NCBI GenBank assembly: GCA_017412115.1
Contig: JAFPYR010000021.1
Span: forward strand, 1 to 64,000
Direction of reading: 5' to 3'
DNA length: 64,000 nt
From: Bacteroidales bacterium
Lineage (GTDB): Bacteria; Bacteroidota; Bacteroidia; Bacteroidales; UBA3824
Positions 41,883 through 50,326 of this stretch are shown here, piece by piece. Made by a program: the position numbers and the translations under genes. The first letter of the stretch is position 1. Each line of letters starts with the position of its first letter. The notes below the pieces were generated by a model that worked only from the letters and a program-made list of their open reading frames with translations, was not told the origin of the DNA and searched no databases.

Positions 41883-44525
41883 ATGTCCTTAAATTACGGT
41901 CGTCATTCTCTTTTGTTAGCGGTCTTGCTGATAATATTACCGCTTAACATTTTAGCACAAGAGAATGCCGACCGTATTTTTATAACACTATCTTATCAAA
42001 AGGAAAGATTAAAAACTGTTTTGGACGATATATCTTCGCAGTCCGGCGTTTTGTTCGTTTATAACAGCGGACAAATTAACGACAATGTTAAAATAGATAT
42101 TAAAGCCAAACGTAAAAATCTTAATGATGTCTTGTCGCAAATCTCTGATATCTTGGATTTTACCTTTGTCCGCTGCGAAAAACAAATTATCCTCAAACCC
42201 CGCAAAACAGAAGTCAGCTCTACGGAGGACTCCAAAAACAAAAATGCAGTTATAAGCGGTTATATCCGTGATGTTAAAACTCAAGAATTTCTTATCGGCG
42301 CAACAATTTCCGTTGAAGGTCATGCTTTAGGCACTGTTACTAATGCTTACGGATATTATTCCTTGCCTCTAATGAAAGGTGAATACACCTTGATTTTCTC
42401 TTATTTAGGCTACAAACGTGAATACGTTAAAATCAATTTAACGGGTTCTGTATCTATTAACAAGGCTTTGGAAATGATAGAAACGCCTTTGGATGCGGTT
42501 TCCATCAGCTCTGAAAGTTTCTATGCCGGTGCTAAAGAATCCCTTAATTCTCCGGGCTCAAGTATTACGGTAAAGGATTTTACAGAATATTCAGGACTTG
42601 TTTTGTCCGGCGATTTGGTGGGAATCTTAGCTACCGACCACGGAATTACGAGAGTTGCTGACGGTTCGGCTTTTTACAGCGCAAGAGGTGGCTGCAAAGA
42701 CCAAAATTTAATCCTTATTGATGATGCTCCTGTTTATCATCCTTCGCATTTGTTCGGATTTTTTTCTTCCGTGTCCTCTGACGCAATAAGTGCAATAGAT
42801 GTTTACACCTCTGATTTTCCTATCAGATACGGTGGCAGACTCTCTTCTATTACGGATATTAGAACCAAAGACGGTATTTTGGGAAAGTTTAAAATTGGAG
42901 GCGAAATTATGCCTTTAGCAGTTTCCGCTTTAACGGAAGTTCCATTGAAACAAGACCAAATAACCTCTACCGTTAATTTCAGAAAATCAATTTTGGGGTG
43001 GATACCTTTGAAATTGGACCGAAAAGGTAAGAACGGTTTTTATGACGTTAATGCTAAAATCCATTTCAGACTCTCAAAGAAGAACCGCCTTTATTTGTCA
43101 TTTTATGGCAGTAGGGATTATTATAACGACCTTAACACCACAACCGATTATGCCGTAATATGGTTTAATACGGCTGCAACTATTCGTAACTATCATATTA
43201 TCAGCGACAAAATTTTTATGAATAATTCCCTATATATGGGGCGTTACGATTATAAAATCTATACTAACGATGCCCATACGAATTATTGGACAACGGGAAT
43301 ACAAAACTTCAGTTATAAATCTGATTTCGTTTATAACATAATGCCTGCCAATACGATACGATTTGGCGGTGAATACAGTTTCCATCTTTTTACTCCGGCC
43401 AGACTTTATACGGAAGACAATAAGACGGGTACAGGCCTTTTAACCGGTAATGCTGACAATGTTTCCGCTTATTTAGGCGTTGAAACCAGAATAACAAAAA
43501 AATTAGCCTTCAAAGTAGGCACACGAATCAATTTCTGGGGAAATTACGGAGCTGCTAAAAGTTATTTTTATAACGAAAGGACTATGACGTGGGATACTAT
43601 TTCTTATCCTAAAGGAAAATTTAAGACCACTAAAGAGTTTGAACCGAGGGTTGCTTTGGTTTATAAACCTACCTCAAACATAATGTTGAAGATTTCAGGC
43701 GAGAGAAACATTCAGTTTCTGCACACCCTTTCAAACTCCATAAGCCCTTTTACTACTCTTGATTTGTGGATTCCGAGCGGAAATTATTTCAAACCGCAAT
43801 CCGCTAATTGCGTAACTTTTTCCTCAGACTTAAAACTTCGGGATTTGACTTTTAGTTTCAACGCTTATTATAAATATGCTGAAAATTTAACTGAATACAC
43901 CTTTCACGCCAATATGCTTTTGAATCAGACAATCGAAAACGAATTTTATCTCGGAAAATCAAACATTTACGGCGCAGAGTTCTCAATCGAAAAAAAAGCG
44001 GGCGCATTGCATTTAAAAGCATTTTACGCTTATTCTTATTCAAGACGTCTGACCCCGGAATTATATCATAAAGAATATATCGCCGATAATTGTATCCCGC
44101 ATACAATACATTTGATGGCAAGTTATAAGATTACTAAAAATATTTCTGTTAAAGCAGATTGGAATTTTAACTCGGGTATTCCTTATACAAAACCCGTCGG
44201 ATTTTATTATTACGAGGAATACAAAATCCCTTATTACGGCGCACGAAACAACGCACGACTGCCCGATTATCATAAAATGAACCTCGCTTTTGAATATATT
44301 CTGCCAGTTATAAAGCCGGGAGGAAAATTTTTCCATTCTTTAACACTCTCTATTTATAACATTTACGACAGAGTAAACTTCGTAATGGTATCTTATAATA
44401 AGGTGAAAACCCCAAACGGAAGTTATGTAATTCCCTCTAATTATATTAAGGACAACCAATTCCTTGCAACGGGATTGTCATTGCCCGGAATTATGCCCGT
44501 ATTAAGTTATAAATTCAGATACTAA
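41883..44525 (+). CDS. TonB-dependent receptor with STN signalling domain
   Basis: An 880-aa outer-membrane receptor. After the signal peptide (ends LNILAQ) comes an STN (secretin/TonB N-terminal) domain that contacts FecR, about residues 30-105. A carboxypeptidase-like regulatory domain follows (VISGYIRDVKTQEFLIGATISVEG... GYYSLPLMKGEYTL), then the plug (NLILIDDAPVYHPSHLFG) and a C-terminal beta-barrel ending in a terminal aromatic (YKFRY). It imports a TonB-energised ligand and relays its presence to the sigma factor. No SusD or DUF4249 partner gene is adjacent. Substrate unknown. Confidence 0.9.
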   Translation: MSLNYGRHSLLLAVLLIILPLNILAQENADRIFITLSYQKERLKTVLDDISSQSGVLFVYNSGQINDNVKIDIKAKRKNLNDVLSQISDILDFTFVRCEKQIILKPRKTEVSSTEDSKNKNAVISGYIRDVKTQEFLIGATISVEGHALGTVTNAYGYYSLPLMKGEYTLIFSYLGYKREYVKINLTGSVSINKALEMIETPLDAVSISSESFYAGAKESLNSPGSSITVKDFTEYSGLVLSGDLVGILATDHGITRVADGSAFYSARGGCKDQNLILIDDAPVYHPSHLFGFFSSVSSDAISAIDVYTSDFPIRYGGRLSSITDIRTKDGILGKFKIGGEIMPLAVSALTEVPLKQDQITSTVNFRKSILGWIPLKLDRKGKNGFYDVNAKIHFRLSKKNRLYLSFYGSRDYYNDLNTTTDYAVIWFNTAATIRNYHIISDKIFMNNSLYMGRYDYKIYTNDAHTNYWTTGIQNFSYKSDFVYNIMPANTIRFGGEYSFHLFTPARLYTEDNKTGTGLLTGNADNVSAYLGVETRITKKLAFKVGTRINFWGNYGAAKSYFYNERTMTWDTISYPKGKFKTTKEFEPRVALVYKPTSNIMLKISGERNIQFLHTLSNSISPFTTLDLWIPSGNYFKPQSANCVTFSSDLKLRDLTFSFNAYYKYAENLTEYTFHANMLLNQTIENEFYLGKSNIYGAEFSIEKKAGALHLKAFYAYSYSRRLTPELYHKEYIADNCIPHTIHLMASYKITKNISVKADWNFNSGIPYTKPVGFYYYEEYKIPYYGARNNARLPDYHKMNLAFEYILPVIKPGGKFFHSLTLSIYNIYDRVNFVMVSYNKVKTPNGSYVIPSNYIKDNQFLATGLSLPGIMPVLSYKFRY

Positions 44526-44555
44526 AAAAAAATTAACAAAAAACTAAAAAAAAAA

Positions 44556-44587
44556 TTAGGTCATAAAAAAAATTATAACTAATTTTG
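44556..44587 (+). promoter_or_regulatory. promoter for the rplM operon
   Basis: TAATTTTG followed by CAC at 44580-44587 is an exact -7 element; TTAG at 44556-44559, 20 bp upstream, is a weak -33. It lies about 65 bases before the rplM GTG start. Confidence 0.6.
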
Positions 44588-44651
44588 CACACCCGATTAT
44601 TATCAAAAGTTATTTAACTATTTTAAAAACAATTATTAAAATTTAAAAAAC

Positions 44652-45116
44652 GTGGATTCATTAAGTTACAAGACCGTTTCCATCAATAAAGCAGCCGTAG
44701 AGAAAGAGTGGTTGCTCGTAGATGCAACGGATCAAACGTTAGGACGCTTTGCGTCAAAGATTGCCATGCTTTTGAGGGGCAAATACAAAGCCTCTTTCAC
44801 TCCGCATGTAGATTGCGGCGATAACGTAATCGTTATCAATGCTGAAAAAATTAGAATGACCGGCAAAAAATGGGCTCAGAAAGAGTACGTACACCATTCA
44901 GGTTATCCGGGAGGACAGAAAATTGAAATCGCTAAAGATTTCGCTAAAAAAACTTTCGGTCCCGAGAGAATAATCGAAAAAGCGGTAAGAGGTATGTTGC
45001 CCAAAAACAAACTCGCCGATGCTATCCTGAGAAACAACCTCAAAGTATATCAGGGAGATAAACACGAACACGAGGCTCAGAAGCCCAGACTTATTAATTT
45101 AAATGACCTCAGATAA
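44652..45116 (+). CDS. rplM: 50S ribosomal protein L13
   Basis: A 154-aa large-subunit protein with the conserved WLLVDATDQTLGRFASKIAMLLRGK, NVIVINAEKIRMTGKKW and AVRGMLPKNKLADAILRNNLKVYQGDKHEHEAQKP stretches. The start is GTG at 44652, which gives the N-terminus MDSLSYKTVS that matches Bacteroidetes L13. First gene of rplM-rpsI-rpsB-tsf; rpsI begins two bases after its stop. Confidence 0.97.
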   Translation: MDSLSYKTVSINKAAVEKEWLLVDATDQTLGRFASKIAMLLRGKYKASFTPHVDCGDNVIVINAEKIRMTGKKWAQKEYVHHSGYPGGQKIEIAKDFAKKTFGPERIIEKAVRGMLPKNKLADAILRNNLKVYQGDKHEHEAQKPRLINLNDLR

Positions 45117-45118
45117 TT

Positions 45119-45508
45119 ATGGCAGACGTTACAAATACAATAGGTAGAAGAAAAGCAGCAGTTGCCCGCGTTTATGTAACCCCCGGCAACGGCGAAATTA
45201 AAATCAACGGCAGAGATTACAAAGAATACTTTACCGTTCCGCAGTTCCAGAAAGTAGCCGTTCAGGCACTTGACAAACTCGGCGCATTGGCTAACTATGA
45301 TATTAAAGCCAACGTACAAGGCGGCGGATTCAAAGGACAGGCTGAGGCGGTAAGATTAGGCATCGCAAGAGCTTTGGTAAAAATCAATCCTGAAGACAGA
45401 GTTGCTTTGAAAAAAGAAGGCTTCTTGTGCCGCGATTCAAGAGTCGTTGAAAGAAAGAAACCCGGTCGTCCGGGCGCAAGAAAACGCTTCCAATTCAGTA
45501 AGCGTTAG
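45119..45508 (+). CDS. rpsI: 30S ribosomal protein S9
   Basis: A 129-aa small-subunit protein, beginning with TIGRRKAAVARVYV and ending in the conserved GARKRFQFSKR tail that reaches the P-site tRNA. Coupled to rplM (two bases between genes). Confidence 0.97.
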   Translation: MADVTNTIGRRKAAVARVYVTPGNGEIKINGRDYKEYFTVPQFQKVAVQALDKLGALANYDIKANVQGGGFKGQAEAVRLGIARALVKINPEDRVALKKEGFLCRDSRVVERKKPGRPGARKRFQFSKR

Positions 45509-45526
45509 TATAATGTTTAGTATCCA

Positions 45527-45580
45527 AACTGTCGAGACCGATAGCACTTGTGATTTGACCTATTGCTACCCGGCAGTTGA
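45527..45580 (+). ncRNA. candidate structured leader of rpsB
   Basis: The 108-bp gap before rpsB contains AACTG and TAGCA in the 5' part (45527-45546) that can pair with TGCTA and CAGTT in the 3' part (45564-45578), forming two stem segments around an internal purine-rich loop. Ribosomal protein S2 autoregulates its mRNA in other bacteria, so an autoregulatory site is plausible, but the structure is drawn by eye and not matched to a known family. Confidence 0.45.
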
Positions 45581-45616
45581 TTTTTAGTTGAACGTAAACA
45601 AATAAAAAGAACCAAA

Positions 45617-46447
45617 ATGGTAAGTTTTGAAGAATTATTAGACGCAGGTGTACATTTCGGACACTTGAAAAGAAAATGGAATCCTGCAATGGCCCCTTAC
45701 ATCTTCATGGAAAAGGGCGGAATCCACATAATTGATTTGCATAAGACAGCTGCTAAACTCGAAGAGGCTGCCGCTGCTATCAAACAAATAGCAAAATCGG
45801 GACGCAAAATCCTTTTCGTTGCTACCAAAAAACAAGCGAAAAGCATTGTTGCAGAAAAAGTACAGGCCGTAAATATGCCTTACGTTACAGAGCGTTGGTC
45901 AGGCGGTATGCTTACTAACTTCGCTACTGTTCGTAGAGCTGTTAAAAAAATGGCTACAATCGATAAAATGGCCTCTGACGGTACATTCGATCAGTTGTCA
46001 AAACGTGAAAAACTCCAAATCACCCGTAGAAGAGAAAAATTGGAGAAAAACCTCGGTTCAATCGCTGATTTGAGCAAAACACCTGCTGCTTTGTTCGTAA
46101 TCGACGTTTTGAAAGAGAAAATCGCTGTTAAAGAGGCTCACAGACTTCACATCCCCGTTTTCGGTATGGTTGATACAAACTCTAATCCTAACGATGTAGA
46201 CTTTGTAATTCCTGCTAACGATGATGCTGCAAAATCTATTTCAATCGTTCTTGACGTTATCACCAAAGCTATCTCTGAAGGCGTTGCTGAAAGAAAAAAC
46301 GATAAAGATACGAACGAAAACCCTAAAGCTAATCAGGGTAAAAACCGCGGCAACAAAACCCGTGCAAGAAAAGCTAATAACAACGGCGACAAAGCTGCTG
46401 AAAACACAGCTGAACAACCCGCTGCTGAAAAAGCACAGGAAAACTAA
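45617..46447 (+). CDS. rpsB: 30S ribosomal protein S2
   Basis: A 276-aa small-subunit protein. The S2 core is complete (LLDAGVHFGHLKRKWNPAMAPYIFMEK, FVATKKQAKSIV, PYVTERWSGGMLTNF, PVFGMVDTNSNPNDVDFVIPANDDAAKSI). A roughly 45-residue charged, low-complexity C-terminal tail (KNDKDTNENPKANQGKNRG..., AAENTAEQPAAEKAQEN) extends beyond the core. A 108-bp leader precedes it and tsf follows after 25 bp. Confidence 0.97.
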   Translation: MVSFEELLDAGVHFGHLKRKWNPAMAPYIFMEKGGIHIIDLHKTAAKLEEAAAAIKQIAKSGRKILFVATKKQAKSIVAEKVQAVNMPYVTERWSGGMLTNFATVRRAVKKMATIDKMASDGTFDQLSKREKLQITRRREKLEKNLGSIADLSKTPAALFVIDVLKEKIAVKEAHRLHIPVFGMVDTNSNPNDVDFVIPANDDAAKSISIVLDVITKAISEGVAERKNDKDTNENPKANQGKNRGNKTRARKANNNGDKAAENTAEQPAAEKAQEN

Positions 46448-46472
46448 TCTTTTAAGCAAAGAAAATTAAGAA

Positions 46473-47462
46473 ATGGCAGAAATTAAAGCAAGCGACGTTA
46501 AAAAATTAAGAGATTTAACGGGCGCAGGTATGATGGACTGCAAAAAAGCCCTCGCTGAAAGCAACGGCGATTTCGATGCAGCTATCGATATTCTTAGAAA
46601 AAAAGGTCAGAAAGTAGCAAGCAAACGTGCCGATAGAGAAGCTAAAGAAGGCTATGTAATCGGTAAAGTAGCCTCTGACGGCAAAAAAGCTTACGTTGTT
46701 TCTCTCAATTGCGAGACAGACTTCGTTGCTAAAAATGCTGATTTTATCAAATTTGCTCAAGATATTCTTGATGCCGCTATTAACGCTGATGCTTCTGATG
46801 CAGAGGCTGTTAAAGCTCTTCCTTACGGAAAAGGTACTATTAATGACGAAATCGTTAATCAGACCGGCGTTATCGGTGAAAAAATCGAATTAGGATATTA
46901 CGGCAAAGTTTCTGGCGAGTCAGTTTATTGTTACAATCACATGGGCAACCGTTTGACGGCTCTCGTTGCTTACAACAAAGCTCTCGATACCACCGTTGCT
47001 AAAAACGTTGCAATGCAGGTTGCTGCAATGGCTCCTATCGCTGTTGATAAAGACGGTATCTCTCAAGAGACTATCGACAAAGAGTTGGAAGTTGCTAAAG
47101 AGAAAACCGTTCAGGAACAAATTCAGAAGAAAGTTGAAGCTGCTTTGAAAAAAGAAGGTATCAACCCTGCTCACGTAGATTCTGACGATCACATCGCATC
47201 TAACATCACTAAAGGTTGGATTACTGAGGAACAAGGCAAACTCGCTAAAGAAATCAAAGCTAAAGTTGCTGCTGAAACTCAAGTTCCGGCTCAAATGATT
47301 GAAAATATTGCTAAAGGTCGTATCAATAAATTCTATGAAGAGGTTACTCTTCTTAATCAGAAATTCGAGCAAGACAACAAAATCACTATCCGTGAATACT
47401 TGCAGAAAGCTGATAAGGACTTAACCGTTAAAGAATTTATCCGTTACGGTTTAGGTAATTAA
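46473..47462 (+). CDS. tsf: translation elongation factor Ts
   Basis: A 329-aa nucleotide-exchange factor for EF-Tu. The N-terminal VKKLRDLTGAGMMDCKKALAES and KKGQKVASKRADREAKEGYV are canonical, as is SLNCETDFVAKN. It is about 45 residues longer than E. coli EF-Ts, with a duplicated-looking C-terminal helical region, a length usual for Bacteroidetes. A strong terminator follows. Confidence 0.97.
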   Translation: MAEIKASDVKKLRDLTGAGMMDCKKALAESNGDFDAAIDILRKKGQKVASKRADREAKEGYVIGKVASDGKKAYVVSLNCETDFVAKNADFIKFAQDILDAAINADASDAEAVKALPYGKGTINDEIVNQTGVIGEKIELGYYGKVSGESVYCYNHMGNRLTALVAYNKALDTTVAKNVAMQVAAMAPIAVDKDGISQETIDKELEVAKEKTVQEQIQKKVEAALKKEGINPAHVDSDDHIASNITKGWITEEQGKLAKEIKAKVAAETQVPAQMIENIAKGRINKFYEEVTLLNQKFEQDNKITIREYLQKADKDLTVKEFIRYGLGN

Positions 47463-47496
47463 TCATATTTTTTGATTTTTAAATTGATAATTATAA

Positions 47497-47526
47497 GGCG
47501 GTTACAGTTTTGTAGCCGCCTTTTTT
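47497..47526 (+). terminator. intrinsic terminator after tsf
   Basis: GGCGGTTACA (47497-47506) pairs with TGTAGCCGCC (47511-47520) with one G-U, loop GTTT, followed by six T. Ends the rplM operon. Confidence 0.93.
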
Positions 47527-47568
47527 GTTTTTGTTGAGATTTTATTTTTTTTATATATTTTTTTTTGA

Positions 47569-47576
47569 TACTTTTG
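47569..47576 (+). promoter_or_regulatory. -7 box for the FISUMP-like gene
   Basis: TACTTTTG followed by CAT, an exact TAnnTTTG element, lies about 90 bases before the ATG at 47668. No clear -33 is visible in the T-rich sequence upstream. Confidence 0.55.
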
Positions 47577-47667
47577 CATATATAAAAAACTTGCGCAAGG
47601 AATAATGGGTAAGGTGCTGAAATACCCAAAAGAAAGTGAGTATAATTATTAACTAATATTATATAAC

Positions 47668-48432
47668 ATGAAAAGAATATTTGGTATAGTGTTATTGCTT
47701 TTTCTATTTGTTACGTTTGAAGTATCGTGTCAAAAGGAAATAGAAAATGACGGAGGTATTATTTTAAGCGGAGAAAGCATATGTCTGCCTCTAAAAGAGA
47801 ATTCCGCAGATAGTAGTGCAAAATGCGTATCTAAACGTGGTTTTGGTAAAAAGTTTAGTCAGGTTCGTATCTTGCAAGACGATCTGGAACTTAGTTCTGC
47901 TGTGGTTCATAAAACTATAAAGATACGGGATATAAAAGGTAGTATATGTCAGGAGTGGCTATATGAAAATTTGTATTCTACAGTTTGGCAGGGAATAGGA
48001 CAGCCCGGAGATGAAAGCGGAGAAAAATATGGTTTATACTATCAATGGCATAGAAATTTTTCCGATGTTTCACAATCGGATTGGGATCTTTGTATTTACA
48101 ATGCCGTTAATGATGAAAATGAATTGGGTTTTCATATCCCTAACGAAGATGACTTTGATAATTTAGCAAATATAATAGGCGGTCAAGAATATATTTTTGA
48201 GGTTTTGGGTATGACTCCTCGAGGAGATTATAAAAACACGATTGTAGAGATAAAACTTAATAATGCTTGTTATTGGATGATTCCCCCTCGTCATTATGGT
48301 AGGCAAGAACCAGGGTGCGGTGTTTTTATTCATAACGGAGGAGCAAGAAAATTTACGGTTGCTTTTACAAATGTACCTGATTTACATTGCGGACTGCGTT
48401 TAGTGAGGACTATAAAAAAGGAAGAATGGTAA
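47668..48432 (+). CDS. FISUMP-like lipoprotein
   Basis: A 254-aa predicted lipoprotein (lipobox FEVSC, Cys21). The mature part has YGLYYQWHRNFSD..., ELGFHIPNEDDFDNLANIIGG and the terminal HCGLRLVRTI, a pattern resembling the FISUMP (Fibrobacter succinogenes major paralogous domain) family: a gate of aromatic residues, a GWRVPT-like stretch and a final SVRCVK-like strand. The match is weak and judged by eye. Function of the family is unknown. Its stop overlaps the start of the next gene by seven bases, so the two are coupled. Confidence 0.6.
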   Translation: MKRIFGIVLLLFLFVTFEVSCQKEIENDGGIILSGESICLPLKENSADSSAKCVSKRGFGKKFSQVRILQDDLELSSAVVHKTIKIRDIKGSICQEWLYENLYSTVWQGIGQPGDESGEKYGLYYQWHRNFSDVSQSDWDLCIYNAVNDENELGFHIPNEDDFDNLANIIGGQEYIFEVLGMTPRGDYKNTIVEIKLNNACYWMIPPRHYGRQEPGCGVFIHNGGARKFTVAFTNVPDLHCGLRLVRTIKKEEW

Positions 48433-49805
48433 AAGTAGTAGTAAAAATAAGTGTTAATATCTTTTTGATATTAGCACTTTTTAGTTTTTCTTTGTTTGCA
48501 CAAAATAAGCATACCGTTCTATGGAATGTGGGGGAATATATGTTGGATTTCAGAGATGGCAGTTTGAAAGTACCGTTTGAAAAGCATGATTGGAATCCGC
48601 AAAAATCTCGTTGGTATGTTGATGAAATGGGAAATTTGAAAATCATATATGACGGGCAGAAGTTAATTCATCTTTTAGGTAATAATTCTGTCCCGATAGA
48701 GGGGGGAGAAAATATAAAAGAGGATGAAGTTTCATTTTTTATTCCTGTGCCGGCAAATAAGGATATGATTTATTGTATCGGGAAAAAAACTTATTCCGTA
48801 ATAGATTTGTCTGAAAATAAAATTATCAAAACTTCTTCGTTGAAAAATACTGCACAGACACATTTAGCCGTAAGACATTTTGATAAATGTAGTATTTGGC
48901 TTATCTTTTTCGATAAATTAGAGTATTATAAATATCTTATCACAAAAGACGGTATTGATTATATTGAAACCGTTGAATTAGAGAAAAATGACTACGAAAA
49001 TGTAAAATTCTATTCTTCAAATATATGGCGTATAAACTTATCAAAAGACTGTAAACATTATACCGCACTTGTAAGCGGTGATAGAAATAATGAAATTTAT
49101 TATGGTGATTTTGATAATAAAACCGGTGATTTTCATAGAAAATATAGTTACCGTTTTACTCAATGTACTTATAATAGTAATGTTATAATTTCTCCTGATA
49201 ATACAAAAATTATATATCATGCACTAATGGGTGAAAGTTCTAGAGGAGATGATGTCTTTTTTTCTATACCTATATCCGTAGACGGGGTTCCTGATTTTGA
49301 AAATAGTAATGTGTTATTTACTATACAAAGAACCCGTGCTCTTTATTCTATTACTGATTGTTTTTACGCTATTGACGGTAATATATATTTCTTATTATAT
49401 GTCTTGAGGGAAATTATAAAAATAGGTTTCGATAAGCCTGATATATATAAAGATGTTTATAATATGCCTGTAATTTTCTATCCGCGGTTAAGTTTTGTTA
49501 GTGATTGGTTTTCTGATGATTATCAAGAAAATTGTATTCCATATATATCTTATAAAGAATTTTGTGAAAGCGGAAAAATAATGTTTTCTCTTGATAATTA
49601 TTCTCAAATAAAATCATTCCATTGGTCTTTTGGTGATGGAACGGTATCAGAAGAAGAGTTTCCTGTTCATGTTTATAAAGACTTAAAAAAATATGACGTA
49701 ACAGTGGAAACGATTTCTTTTGACGGCCAGAAAAATACTTTTCATAAGGAAATTGTTGTTTCTCCTATTATGATAAAAGCACCTAAGATAATTTGTGATG
49801 ATTAA
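48426..49805 (+). CDS. exported PKD-domain protein
   Basis: A 459-aa protein with a signal peptide (MVKVVVKISVNIFLILALFSFSLFAQ). The first 380 residues are beta-rich, in a style similar to proteins that begin with a DFxxG motif (here MLDFRDGSLK) and report on properties of a putative propeller-like region. A C-terminal PKD domain follows (SFHWSFGDGTVSEEEFPVHVYKDLKKYDVTVETIS). No T9SS sorting domain is seen after the PKD. The start at 48426 overlaps the previous stop codon by seven bases. A paralogous architecture is encoded at 60970-62303. Confidence 0.65.
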   Translation: MVKVVVKISVNIFLILALFSFSLFAQNKHTVLWNVGEYMLDFRDGSLKVPFEKHDWNPQKSRWYVDEMGNLKIIYDGQKLIHLLGNNSVPIEGGENIKEDEVSFFIPVPANKDMIYCIGKKTYSVIDLSENKIIKTSSLKNTAQTHLAVRHFDKCSIWLIFFDKLEYYKYLITKDGIDYIETVELEKNDYENVKFYSSNIWRINLSKDCKHYTALVSGDRNNEIYYGDFDNKTGDFHRKYSYRFTQCTYNSNVIISPDNTKIIYHALMGESSRGDDVFFSIPISVDGVPDFENSNVLFTIQRTRALYSITDCFYAIDGNIYFLLYVLREIIKIGFDKPDIYKDVYNMPVIFYPRLSFVSDWFSDDYQENCIPYISYKEFCESGKIMFSLDNYSQIKSFHWSFGDGTVSEEEFPVHVYKDLKKYDVTVETISFDGQKNTFHKEIVVSPIMIKAPKIICDD

Positions 49806-49815
49806 CTGTTGAGTT

Positions 49816-50093
49816 ATAATTCACCCTTGCAGCCTAATTACTCAACTTTAGAGTAACTACAATTCACCCTTGCAGAGCGGTTACTCAAGCCTTGACTAAC
49901 CATGATTCAGCCTTGTAGCCTAATTACTCAAGCCTTGAGTGACTATGATTCAGCCTTGCAGCGCAGTTACTCAAGGCTTGACTAACTACAATTCACCCTT
50001 GCAGCCTAATTACTCAAGGCTTGACTAATTACAATTCACCCTTGCAGCCTGATTACTCAGCCTTAGAGTAACTGCGCTGCAAGGGTGAATTAT
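49816..50093. repeat. 43-bp tandem repeat array with terminal inverted repeats
   Basis: Six units of 43-44 bp run from 49817 to 50076, beginning at 49817, 49861, 49905, 49948, 49991 and 50034. Each starts with ATTCA(C/G)CCTTG(C/T)AG, followed by a variable GCCTAA or GCGCAG, and contains a short palindrome around ACTCAAG(C/G)CTTGA(C/G)T. The first 17 bases of the array (49816-49832) are exactly repeated in inverse at its end (50077-50093). Units differ by a few substitutions. There are no unique spacers, so it is not a CRISPR array. Confidence 0.9.
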
Positions 50094-50255
50094 TATTTTA
50101 CAAGCATTGTTGAATAATCTTTTTAACTTTAATTAACATTTAACAAAAATTGTCATTTTAATATGCTATAATGCCAATTTTGTTATAAAAAAATATAAAT
50201 TAACAAAGAAAATATTACTAAAAATAAAGTAAAATATGAAAAAATGTAACAAAAA

Positions 50256-50287
50256 TTTGCATAATTAAAAAAACGCTTTTACCTTTG
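50256..50287 (+). promoter_or_regulatory. Bacteroidetes-type promoter for the 50327 gene
   Basis: TTTG at 50256-50259 and TACCTTTG at 50280-50287 with a 20-bp spacer form a near-perfect -33/-7 pair about 40 bases before the ATG. The 160 bp between the repeat array and this promoter are AT-rich and show no gene. Confidence 0.8.
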
Positions 50288-50326
50288 CGGTACAATTTTA
50301 TTAATTAACTTTTAAATTTTAAGAAA

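Noticed and set aside
46920..47372. 150-aa minus-strand ORF within tsf
   Set aside because: Phe/Ser/Asn-rich antisense product of tsf, no support.
49816..50093. CRISPR array
   Set aside because: Repeats are directly contiguous with no unique spacers, units diverge in the middle and there is no cas gene nearby.
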